DNA of 64,000 nucleotides from Eupeodes corollae (Eukaryota; Arthropoda; Insecta; Diptera; Syrphidae), in contig NC_079149.1 in NCBI RefSeq assembly GCF_945859685.1, positions 64,312,991 through 64,376,990 of the forward strand, written 5' to 3'. A program made the translations under genes and the position numbers. This document shows positions 23,601 to 30,414 of the stretch, piece by piece. Every line of letters begins with the position of its first letter. Positions within the stretch are counted from its first letter, which is position 1. The notes under the pieces were generated by a model. That model did not search any database, was not told where the DNA came from, and saw only the letters and a program-made list of their open reading frames with translations.

Positions 23601-26334
23601 ATCAGGGATGAAGTTAAGGAATAGACGATGCCTATATTTTCACAAAAAGAAAATATTCAACGATAAAATTGACATTATACAAATTTTGGGGAAAAGTCAT
23701 TAGTTTGTTTGAAAAAAATAGACTAGAATAGACTTAATTTTAGTTACGTGCTGAGCAAAATAACAAAATAGTCTTATTGTCTGGAGAGTAATACATTTTT
23801 TTACAGTATGTTTTTGTATTTACATTTTTTAAGCTTATAAACTTTGATCTCATTTTAAAACGCTTTATTTTTATGTTTCGTTATCTTTATTTGGGTTAAT
23901 CTAATTTAATTAAGTTTGTTAGGGATTTTGTGAGTTAATTTGTAGGTAATTAAAAAAATAAATGTCATCTGCATAATATGGAAAACATGTTGAGAAAAAT
24001 GTGAAGAATTCATTAATCTGTGTTTAAAAATTTTTCTGACTTGAATTAATGATGTTTGTCATTTTCACCTACAAGTGGACATTTTTATTTTCAAATTAGA
24101 ACACAAACTTTTTTTCAGGTTGGTAACCGTGCTTCCAATCTGACATTCCAAAAATGGAACTTCTGTCCATTTCAAAATTTGAGTTTTGAAACCAAAAAAA
24201 TTAAATTTATCGCGGAAGTAGCTTAAACAGCCTATAATAACCAATGGGAATCCCTCCAAAAGCAAAGGTATTTTGTTTGTTGACTTTTTTACAGCTGTTG
24301 AGCTGTCAGACAAAGCAAATGTTCAGCAAATTTGAACTAGAGCTTCCGTTTATAGTCACATTAAGTAACATTCTGTTATTGCCTTACGATTGTTAAATGA
24401 AACGTGTGGTCAAAGCTTCATTGTGATAGCATGCATTGATTTCCAATGACTCGTAAACGTCAGGCGAAGCTGAAGCGTCTTTGTGTTTGAGCCATAAAAT
24501 GTTTTCCGATAAGGACTCCTTTTTTATAAAACGCAACGCATTTTAGGAAAAAAAATTTAATTTTTTGCCATCAAAATAAAAAGTTAAATAACCTTTTAAC
24601 TTAACTTTTGGACTGTCATGCCAGAGGTCTTGGGTTCGATCCCCGCCTATGCCATCTTAAGTGTTTTCACGGGTACTGCCTCCTGCGAGGAATTGACAAA
24701 TCCTCCAAGAGTAACTCTTGTCATGAAAAAGTGCTTTCTCAAATTAGCCGTTCGGATTCGGCATATAAACTGTAGGTCCCCTCCATTACTGACACGATTA
24801 CTCGCACGCAGGAATGGTTGAGAGTTGTAAGTCACTAGGCCCTAGTTCTCAAGGGACTGTTGCGCCACCCAATTTATTTTTTTAACTTTTTAACTTAGGG
24901 TGAACAGACAATTATTTTTGGTGACATTCATGAGGAGGCGGTTGTGGTGGACAAACGGATCCACTTGTTCCAAAGATCCTAAGTCATTCGATTCGGGTCT
25001 GAAGCTGAATCGTGTTTGAGTTTCAGCCATAAAAAAAATATGGTAAGATGTATGAATAATTGCTGTGTTCGATGATTATGTTCGAATCGTCGGTCTTGTT
25101 CTTCTTCGATAGTCCATACGAAGTCAAAGAGAGGAGACATCAAACTCTTGGTCTCGCCTGTCTTCCTCTCTGTTGTGTGTGTGGCTTTAACGTTAAGTTA
25201 CCCTGTATAATTCGCCTGGTTATCGAATCTGATTTTGCGCTTACCCTTCTAAATATTTATTTTCAGGCTTTTATTTGAATATGTGTATTTATCTGTTTGT
25301 GTAGAATATATGAAATTTGATAGCGCAAACTTTTGCGATGCCCAAAGCCCATTGTTTCAAGATAGATTAGGTATTGTTTGAGGTTTTATTGCATGAAATG
25401 AAAATAACTTTAGAAAAGTCATTTTGAATGCAAGTTATGTAATTACAACTAAATTTTTTAACAACTCTTGAGTTTTGGTTAGTAATTGAATTACGAAAAA
25501 ATATATATCTTGGTTTAGCGCGGCTAACCGCCCAGGGTGTATTAGCAAAAGAGTGTCCCTATTCTGTCGGACATCTACATACATACCTACATACCAGCTT
25601 ACTCCGACTGTCCCTTAGAGTCCCATAATATGGGTCTATTTGAAACTTCTCTTTAATATATGTATGTTTTTTTTTACTTTCAGATTGCTACGGATATTCG
25701 TACCTTAAACGATACATTTTGTAAATATAAAGCAGTTTTTGTAGATCCAGCCGAATTTGCCTGTCTGAAAGCAATTGTTTTATTCCGACCTGAGACAAGA
25801 GGACTTAAAGATCCAACGCAAATTGAAAACCTACAAGACCAAGCGCACGTTAGTATATAAAAACACTTCTTATTCCTCAGTACACCTTAGCATTCTTATG
25901 TCCTTTGCACATGCTTCTCTTGATATTTGAATCATGTCAAATTAATGAACCTAAGTCATTTTTTTTTTTAAGTTAAAATAACAATCACAACAAGTTTCAT
26001 TATTAAAATGTTAACATTCTCAAGCCACCTGGGCAAATAATAGTTGAATTTGTACATTACATGTTAATATAATAATTGTTAAGTTCGCAGTTGTGTACCG
26101 TTGTGCAAGGCAGAATGTTTTTTTGATAATTTATTTTTATTTGTATTACAGGTAATGCTAGCTCAGCACTCAAGAACACAATTTACGGCACAAATAGCAC
26201 GTTTTGGAAGACTTCTGTTAATGCTGCCTTTATTAAAAATGGTCAACTCACACAAAATAGAATCTATTTTTTTCCAAAAAACAATTGGTAATACGCCTAT
26301 GGAAAAAGTATTATGTGATATGTATAAGAATTAA
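2525..26334 (+). CDS. Hr51: Hr51/unfulfilled-type nuclear receptor gene (3' part, nine exons)
   Basis: This is a ligand-activated-type transcription factor of the NR2E3 (PNR) group, acting in the nucleus on DNA. The visible coding exons are 2525-2628, 18023-18137, 18212-18267, 18356-18640, 18729-18815, 22164-22372, 22444-22590, 25684-25848 and 26152-26334. All have AG/GT borders and compatible phases. Joined in order they give the second zinc finger, the C-terminal extension with QNERQPRNTATIRPE, a low-complexity hinge, a complete ligand-binding domain and the terminal MEKVLCDMYKN. The signature WAKNLPSFASLAFRDQ marks helices 3-4. The N-terminus and first zinc finger are not found in bases 1-2524, so at least one more exon lies upstream. 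The introns are very large (15.4 kb, 3.3 kb, 3.1 kb) and full of transposons. In Drosophila the orthologue works in neurons, including mushroom body development (family knowledge). The identification rests on remembered family sequences and is strong. tailless or dissatisfaction are less likely because the finger spacing and QNERQPRN match PNR/Hr51. Confidence 0.93.
2705..2942 (+). repeat. tRNA-derived SINE, copy 1 (3' end degraded)
   Basis: It begins acccgtggcgtgatggtt, with an A-box-like TGGCGTGATGG and a decayed B box (tgtttaatcaa). It continues with the body shared with the copies at 24604, 27193 and 51668 (cacgggtactgcctctt; cacacaggaatg; gttgtaagtca). It ends near the start of repeat R. 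Confidence 0.8.
2967..3786 (+). repeat. Repeat R, copy 1
   Basis: It starts near ttaacttccatag and carries the conserved block tcctagagtcgaa, the run of cgttcgttcgtacgtccgtacg and the phrase agaagagatatcgac. Internal AT-rich units follow (ttggtaaaaattgattttcg, aaaatcgaattgacag). It closes with gttatcagtatgggtcgcat. No credible ORF. Confidence 0.75.
3940..4510 (+). pseudogene. RpL5: Processed pseudogene of ribosomal protein L5
   Basis: Reading across all three + frames gives a run of RpL5 pieces in order. REGK and YDYY occur near 4000. RLSNKDIAFARIEGD and AYSHEL occur at about 4085-4165. TGDVYNVEPV occurs at about 4225, followed by a cysteine-containing stretch and RTT. SFNAD occurs at about 4348 and a stretch ending ADLTHKK at about 4490. 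The pieces are contiguous with no introns, as expected for a retrocopied mRNA. Lesions include frameshifts, in-frame stops, loss of a few codons inside KDI..ARIEG and loss of about 20 codons after SHEL. No poly(A) tail or target duplication was recognised. RpL5 normally binds 5S rRNA in the large subunit; this copy cannot make it. The match was made from memory of the protein family. Confidence 0.8.
4620..8189 (+). other. Hr51 intron, nothing recognised
   Basis: AT-rich sequence of about 3.5 kb with only short, unsupported ORFs. No splice-compatible Hr51 coding sequence, RNA gene or clear transposon end was seen. Confidence 0.5.
8190..8930 (-). repeat. Repeat R, internal fragment (inverted)
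   Basis: It matches the copy at 28704-30414 over the shared phrases taggttttcgtgtt, gatttttagtcgaaaacaa, cgttgcacaaaattgttttg and gagataaaatc, in the same (minus) orientation. Both ends of the full element are missing. Confidence 0.65.
8931..9989 (+). other. Hr51 intron, nothing recognised
   Basis: AT-rich spacer between the R fragment and the LINE. The last ~80 bases may be 3' UTR of the LINE; the boundary could not be fixed. Confidence 0.4.
9990..12775 (-). pseudogene. Degenerate LINE (family A): endonuclease and reverse transcriptase
   Basis: Read on the minus strand, the order is endonuclease then RT, as in APE-type non-LTR retrotransposons. At 12772-12446 the frame shows an endonuclease N-terminal part (SETQIGEDSDHSEFNPNGYS, HGLAVYIRND). 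At 12458-12261 it continues with the central endonuclease. At 11928-11608 there is the endonuclease-RT linker. At 11293-11057 the RT starts (VQPVPKK, GDLVVYLTEQWNKSLHRFGE). Near 10870-10840 motif C reads FADE instead of FADD. At 10659-10300 the thumb region is visible (LDRIQKRALKMIGD), and the C-terminus runs on to about 10025. Many frameshifts and stops make it inactive. The clade is probably Jockey/CR1-like, but I cannot settle it. No target duplication was found. Confidence 0.85.
12667..12728. repeat. Perfect 25 bp inverted repeat inside LINE A
   Basis: The left arm is 12667-12691 and begins cgctatgccacatata. The right arm, 12704-12728, is its exact reverse complement. The loop is 12 bases. 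It lies in the endonuclease N-terminal coding region and inserts a mirror-image duplication into it. Confidence 0.9.
12790..14693 (+). other. Hr51 intron, nothing recognised
   Basis: AT-rich spacer with a 13-base A run near 13050. No gene, RNA or transposon end was recognised. Confidence 0.5.
14694..16399 (+). repeat. Repeat R, copy 2, interrupted by a LINE B fragment
   Basis: The left end is the palindrome taacttcccataggaagtta. The right end is gatgggaagttatcagtgtg, followed by a CTC/T-rich tail. Conserved inner landmarks are gtccctagagtcg, the cgtacgt run at about 14820-14855 and agatatcgac. LINE B (15434-16130) splits it: the R sequence stops at aaaataaaacct and resumes at aaaactttgagatattggc. 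Confidence 0.8.
15434..16130 (+). pseudogene. LINE family B, 3' fragment inserted in repeat R
   Basis: An open stretch (15461-15862) encodes the last part of a LINE ORF2. It contains EYKYLGVLFTQNMKMDKHLK, then after an apparent internal deletion the C-terminal zinc-type motif CDLCNRREREDIIHFLGRC. The 3' UTR carries the phrase cagacggcaaatgccatgc, which recurs at 53025-53045 in the second copy. The tail is an (AATCT)n-like run at about 16105-16128. No RT catalytic core remains. Confidence 0.8.
16408..16466. repeat. Perfect 17 bp inverted repeat
   Basis: The arms are 16408-16424 (ttggggagttatttcat) and 16450-16466 (exact reverse complement), with a 25-base spacer. Variants of the same motif recur at about 16909, 16976 and 17008-17055, so this may be one unit of a larger fold-prone repeat. 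Confidence 0.8.
16467..18022 (+). other. Hr51 intron, nothing certain
   Basis: No gene seen. The first 600 bases carry degenerate GGGGxxTTATTTC motifs related to the inverted repeat at 16408. A short aaaccaaaccaaagc repeat lies at about 17806-17836. Confidence 0.4.
18023..18137 (+). CDS. Hr51: Hr51 exon: DBD C-terminal extension
   Basis: The exon is preceded by tttccattgcag and followed by gtaagg. It encodes AVQNERQPRNTATIRPE followed by LRDMEHGRALREAAVAVGVF, the strongly conserved region just after the zinc fingers in Hr51 proteins. It ends in phase 2 (gg|). Confidence 0.93.
18212..18267 (+). CDS. Hr51: Hr51 small hinge exon
   Basis: A 56-base exon between ttttgcag and gtaagt. It reads PPVLLSPPCYGPALLSPP in the frame set by the previous exon. 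Its split last codon (t|ct) joins to the exon at 18356. Confidence 0.85.
18356..18640 (+). CDS. Hr51: Hr51 hinge exon with poly-asparagine runs
   Basis: The acceptor is taaaag and the donor is g|gtaatt. It encodes LAGMPTSRLLHHPQ, then several Asn runs (about 18465-18555, AAC/AAT codons) broken by T, ML and S, then a Ser/Thr/Asn-rich tail. The runs are mixed AAC/AAT rather than a pure triplet repeat, so they are probably old and translated. The exon links the DBD to the LBD and is presumably disordered. Confidence 0.85.
18729..18815 (+). CDS. Hr51: Hr51 hinge exon, glycine and serine rich
   Basis: The acceptor is attatag and the donor is g|gtaaga. It encodes a Gly run, then EINQTNGSASSISSISPL and PENDND. 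Phase fits both neighbours. The acceptor lies in a GGA repeat, so the exact left edge could shift by a codon or two. Confidence 0.8.
19061..20880 (-). pseudogene. Helitron 3' portion: PIF1-like helicase C-terminus and 3' hairpin
   Basis: On the minus strand the helicase reads HISKQSSLAKVL (about 20805), then IVWNESTM (Walker B with Asp changed to Asn) and GNFRQTLPVVP (about 20630). DDWLRERAI follows near 20350. The last part is at 19749-19279 with PPHKLYLKIGAP, NGTRLRIVTMQRNVI, FIPRIPMI and HGQFNVACSRV. In-frame stops and the insertion at 19753-20297 disable it. Beyond the helicase, on the same strand, a small hairpin (cccgagtgaagccggg, 19087-19072) is followed after 7-8 bases by ttag. This resembles the hairpin plus CTRR terminus of Helitrons. 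The Rep/HUH domain and 5' end are absent. It lies in an Hr51 intron. Confidence 0.85.
19753..20297. mobile_element. Non-autonomous TIR element nested in the Helitron helicase
   Basis: The ends are gcaggttcaga (19753) and tctgaacctgc (20287-20297). The similarity extends imperfectly to about 28 bases at each end. It has no ORF. The flanking sequence is Helitron helicase on both sides, so this is a clean insertion. Its inner 19870-20221 part is repeated at 51051-51379. I could not define a target duplication. Confidence 0.75.
21032..21407. mobile_element. MITE-like element with CCGTACGG terminal repeats
   Basis: The left arm starts cacgagacggttacgtccg. The right arm ends cggacgaaaccgtctcgtg. 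The arms match over about 38 bases with one or two differences. Inside each arm ccgtacgg occurs twice, as ccgtacgg-ttaaaat-ccgtacgg. The interior is about 300 bp with no ORF. It lies in the Hr51 intron between exons 5 and 6. Confidence 0.8.
22164..22372 (+). CDS. Hr51: Hr51 exon: start of the ligand-binding domain
   Basis: The acceptor is tttgacag and the donor is cag|gtataa. It encodes an acidic linker (DDSIDVTNDEDSID), then SLYGHPQETIYETSARLLFM and the LBD signature WAKNLPSFASLAFRDQ at its very end. The intron falls inside the signature, just after the conserved Asp-Gln. Confidence 0.93.
22444..22590 (+). CDS. Hr51: Hr51 exon: LBD helices 4-6 region
   Basis: The acceptor is tacag and the donor is gag|gtaaga; the exon has 49 codons. 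It starts VILLEECWAELFLLNAIQWC, typical of helices 4-5 of NR2E receptors, followed by a less conserved loop rich in Ser, Asn and Cys. Confidence 0.92.
22591..24589 (+). other. Hr51 intron with a short dispersed repeat
   Basis: No gene seen. The motif gctgaaacacaaacacgcttc at about 23007 is found inverted at about 24470 and 25003 (gaagctgaagcg / gaagctgaatcg followed by tgtttgag and agccataaaa). This suggests an old repeated element whose ends I cannot define. Confidence 0.4.
24604..24883 (+). repeat. tRNA-derived SINE, copy 2 (5' truncated)
   Basis: It begins inside the tRNA-like head (ggactgtcatgcc), with an intact B box (gggttcgatcccc), followed by the shared body and the 3' end gttgcgccaccc. 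It is flanked by 14 bp target duplications, 24590-24603 and 24884-24897, which differ at one base (aac[c/t]ttttaactta). That supports retrotransposition. Confidence 0.88.
25684..25848 (+). CDS. Hr51: Hr51 exon: LBD helices 7-9 region
   Basis: The acceptor is tttcag and the donor is cac|gttagt, a GT donor with a slightly unusual context; the exon has 55 codons. It encodes FVDPAEFACLKAIVLFRPET, a highly conserved NR2E core, then RGLKDPTQIENLQDQAH. Confidence 0.92.
26152..26334 (+). CDS. Hr51: Hr51 terminal exon with AF-2 helix and stop
   Basis: The acceptor is attacag. Sixty codons and a TAA follow. It encodes VMLAQHSRTQFTAQIARFGR, LLLMLPLLKMV and the C-terminal end PMEKVLCDMYKN, matching the Hr51 activation helix and C-terminus. 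The protein ends 47 bases before the candidate poly(A) signal. Confidence 0.93.
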   Translation, partial: VMLAQHSRTQFTAQIARFGRLLLMLPLLKMVNSHKIESIFFQKTIGNTPMEKVLCDMYKN

Positions 26335-26380
26335 GCTCGTTTTACAAATATTTTGTTATTTTGTAAGATAATTTACTCTT

Positions 26381-26386
26381 AATAAA
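26381..26386 (+). other. Hr51: Hr51 poly(A) signal AATAAA
   Basis: A canonical AATAAA lies 47 bases past the stop codon in an AT-rich 3' region. The 3' UTR would be short if this signal is used. Confidence 0.55.
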
Positions 26387-26389
26387 TTA

Positions 26390-27192
26390 ATTTTATTAAA
26401 TTTTTAATTTCTTTATGTAGTTTTTTTCTCTATAATGTTAGCTTACATAAACTCTATAAATATTAATGGTTGTAAAATGAAAAAGGAAAATAAGTATTCA
26501 AAATTTTTCATCCAACATGATGCCAGAAGTACAAACGAAGTTCATCCCCAAAGTTATAGTACCTACAAATTATGGGAGGAACATTTTGATAAGCAAAATA
26601 TATTTATGTTATGAATATAGGATGAGGACAGATGTGGTAGGTTTATTTAGGTAGTTTTCAGTTAAGCAAAATGACAAAAAATGCACATCCCAAGTAAAAA
26701 TGTTTCGCTGATTTAGTGCAGCCTTCATCATTTCAGCTACATTCACATATCGAATTGTTTAAAAAAGCAGACGTCAATTCAGTTTGAAACAAAAGCAAAA
26801 ACAACAGTTTGGCTTCTAGATTATATTCTGCTTTATAAAAATCAATATACCTACATACCACAATTTCCAAGAAAAGGATTGTTTGCCTCCTGTCATAATT
26901 AGATGCATAAGTTCTTACTCCTAATAATAATTGAATTTGGTTGATTGCGAACATTTTTTATTCGTAGTGCGAGCAATAATGTCGGCCATTTTTAATTTGT
27001 GTTACATTAATGTTTGACAAACTGCGCAGTATTTGTTACAACGAATATGTGTATACTGCACTTCAAAATTAAAATATTTATATGTATCTCATCTCCATCA
27101 GCTATTGACTTACGAGTATTAATGAACTTCAATATAATACAGAACCTCCTCTTCTAAATCTTTTGTGATATGCCTTGCCACATAATAAATAT
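26390..27192 (+). other. Region after Hr51, nothing recognised
   Basis: AT-rich sequence between the Hr51 3' end and the next SINE. No gene or repeat was recognised. Confidence 0.5.
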
Positions 27193-27472
27193 ATTAGGTG
27201 GAGCAACAGTCCATAAAGAACCAGGACCTAGTGACTTACAACTCTCAACCATTTCTGTGTGCGAGTAATTTTGGGAAAGATGGAAGGGACCTACAGTTTA
27301 TATGCTGAATCCTAACGGATAATTTGAGAAAGCACTTTTTCATGACAAGAATTACTTTTGGAGAATTTGTCAATTCCTCGCAAGAGGCAGTACCGTGAAA
27401 AGTTAGGTGGCACAGGCAGGGATTGAACCCAAGACCCTTTGCAGTCCAACGCACTAGCCATCACGCTACTAC
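27193..27472 (-). repeat. tRNA-derived SINE, copy 3 (inverted)
   Basis: On the minus strand it reads agcgtgatggctagtgcg, ttggactgc, gggttcaatccc (B box with one change), cacggtactgcctcttgcg, then the body and 3' end actgttgctccacct. It is nearly full length. No target duplication was found. Confidence 0.85.
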
Positions 27473-27499
27473 TTGCTGGTTACATGGCTTCAACAAAAA

Positions 27500-28450
27500 A
27501 TGTACACGCAAAATTTGGTAGAAAATACAAGCCAAAAAACTGGTGCAATAGTCCAGATGTTGTGGTAAATAACTCCAGATTTCGTAAAAAAAAATAAGGT
27601 TTTATTTACCAGAAATCTGGTTTCCTGGTAAAATTTTTGGCAGAAAATTTTCTGGTAAATGTTACCAGTGTCCTGGTAGAAAGTATTTTTTCCTGAAAAA
27701 TGAAGATTATCTGGAATCTGGTAAATTGAACCAGGACTGGTATATTTTTTCCTGGTAGATAAACCAGTCTTCTAGTACTTATTACCAGAAATTCTTGGAG
27801 TTTAAGAATTATTTATTTCTGGTAAATAAAACCAGAAATTTTATTGTCTAATATATATTTTCCTCTTAGATAAAAACCAGTATTCTGGACCAGTATTCAC
27901 CATCAAATTTTAGAACAATACACCTATGAAGCCCTTCCCGCCACATGGCGCTTCCGATAATTTAGTTTAGAGAAAAATATTTAGTCCTTTTTTTCTTGGA
28001 CATATTAGAGACGAACTTTGAATTGAATGTTTTCTTTAGGAATATTACCAATATGTTTCTTTTTAGTAGAAAGAATACAATTAAACACATGTTATGCATA
28101 ATTCATAATTTCATAAGGCGCTTACCATAATTTAGCGGGAAGAGCTTTACATTCTACCAGAATTTAGCTACATTTTGAGTTAAAAAAACGGTATATTCTA
28201 CCAGAATTCCGGTACATTTTTACCAGAAATATTGGGGACATTTTTACCAGGAAAAAAACATTCCTGCTATATTCTACCAGAATAATGGTTTTTTTCCGGT
28301 ATTATTTTTACCAGAAAAAAAATTCTCCTAGTATATTCTACCAGAAATCTGGTGTATTTTACCAGGAATTCTTCGAAAAATCTCCTGGTAGGAATCTAAA
28401 AACCACTTTTAGTGGATATATTTAGCGGGAAATCTGGTCACCGGTACCAA
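27500..28450. repeat. Foldback-like element made of CTGGTA/TACCAG arrays
   Basis: The left half (27600-27900) has seven CTGGTA and three TACCAG. The right half (28140-28440) has eight TACCAG and one CTGGTA. The two halves are therefore degenerate inverted arrays. The central spacer has its own inverted pair, cccttcccgc (27932-27941) and gcgggaagagc (28135-28145), and a direct pair, ggcgcttccgataatttag and ggcgcttaccataatttag. There is no ORF. The organisation resembles Foldback transposons, whose long terminal inverted repeats are built from short tandem units. Confidence 0.65.
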
Positions 28451-28703
28451 TTTTTTTTTAGTAATGTATGTATTATGTACTTGTAAGACCACTGCACCGT
28501 TAAAGTGTGTTTCTATTTGAGAGTACTTCTCAAATCTCATGAGCAACTCTCAGGAGACTGTCTATATGAGAGCAAAATTTTGGAAGTTTTGCTATCGCGA
28601 GCTCTAGAATATTGAGAGTTTTCTTACTGAGAGTACTCTCATAATCGTGTCCACTTGATAGATTTCTTCAGCTAGCATATTATCAATTGGCCATGTATTC
28701 TAT

Positions 28704-30414
28704 CCACACTGATAACTTCCCATCCCGTCTGTCGATTTGTCTTGCTTAAAACTTTGTAGGTTTTCGTGTTAAAAAGTTCTCAGTTAAATTATTCTTAAAA
28801 ATTTTAAAAAAACCAACAATATTTTTCATATAAGGAAATAGTTTAGTTTGAAAATCTAGTTTTATTAAATAGATTTTTAGTCGAAAACAAATTTTTAACA
28901 ATTTTAGTAGCAATTCTTAAATTTTTACAAATTGGATGAAGAAAATTAATTTGAGAGATATTAAGAACCGAACATCAATTTTTACCAAATTTGCAGATTT
29001 TATTTTTTTATGAAAAAATGGACTGTTGGATTTTTATAAAAAAAAACAACTGAATATCGAAAACAATATTTTCTGTGAACTAAAAAAAGTTTGAGGACAA
29101 TATTTTTAATTTTTGAAAAAGGTCGAAAGTAAATTTTTATCAACTTTTAGTATTGTTGTTTTAGGTTTTTATTTTTTGTAAAAAAACTGTCTAATCTAAT
29201 TGATTTTTCTTAACATTTTATTGAATGTTGACAACAATATTTGTTAAAAGATAAAAGTATTTCAAAGCCAATATCTCAAAGTTTTAAAAAGATATTTGAG
29301 TCGAAAATCAATTTTTACCATTTTTAGTAGCATTTGTTAAAAGATTTGATTTCTTAAATAAATAAATACAAATTGGATGAATGAATCTAATTTAAAGTCA
29401 AAATCTTCTATTGTTCACGAGATATCGAGAACCGAACATCAGTTTTGACCAAATTTACGTACTATTGTTTGAAGATTTTATTTTTTTAAGAAAATATGGA
29501 TTTTTATAAAAAAAATTATAAAAAAAATATCAATAAATATTTTCTGTGAAATAAAAAAAGTTTGAAGACAATATTTTTGATTTTTGAAAAGCTGTTTGAG
29601 TCGAAAGTAAATTTTTACCAAGTTTTAATTTGGTTTTTTTATTAGGTTTTTTTTTAATGTCAATTCGATTTTCCTCAAAATTTTACCGAATGTTGTAAAC
29701 AATATTTTTTATAAGATAAAATAAGTTGGAATCCATAATCCCAAATTTTTGAAAAGTTATTGGAGTCAAAAATTAATTTGTAACAACTTTGAATATTTTT
29801 TTTTATAGGTTTTTATTTTTTATAGAAAAGACTGTCAATTCATTTTTCCAAAAATTTAAAAAAAAAAGAAGTTAAAAACGTTATTCTTCGTTGCACAAAA
29901 TTGTTTTGGAGATAAAATCATTTATTTTTCGTACAATTGACAAATTTTTTGTTCAGTTTTATTTTTTTATTTATAAAAAAACGGTTGTTAGATTTATTTT
30001 CATTGAATGTACTTGTTTGGTAACATGTTACAATATATAATAAAAATTTAATTCAAGTCTCTAGCGGTTTTGGTTCGTGAGATATTTGGGGTTAACCAAC
30101 ATTTTCACCTTTTTTTAAACTGCTATGGTAAATAAACCACATACGCAATTTTCTTCAAAGCCCTTTCTGCATCTTTCTGCCTTACTATCTGTATAACAAC
30201 ATTTTTATTGAAGTCGATATCTCTTCTGGTTCTTGAGCTATGAACGATGAAAAAACGTCGCGTACAGACGTACGAACGTTCATACACACGCACGCACAGG
30301 GATCTTTCTAAAAAATCTTTTATTTCGACTCTACAGATGTTGAAACGTCGAGAAATGTCAACATTTTCAATTTAACAAATCGGACCCATTACAATAACTT
30401 CCTATGGGAAGTTA
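28704..30414 (-). repeat. Repeat R, longest copy (1.7 kb, inverted)
   Basis: Both ends are present: ccacactgataacttcccat on the left and the palindromic taacttcctatgggaagtta on the right. The conserved block (agatatcgac, acgtacgaacg, gactctacagatgttgaaacg) sits near the right end. The middle contains at least five diverged units with gagtcgaaaatcaattttt-like phrases at about 28879, 29122, 29300, 29600 and 29764. No ORF of note. The sequences flanking it at 28497-28660 and 30480-30690 look related to each other. Confidence 0.8.
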
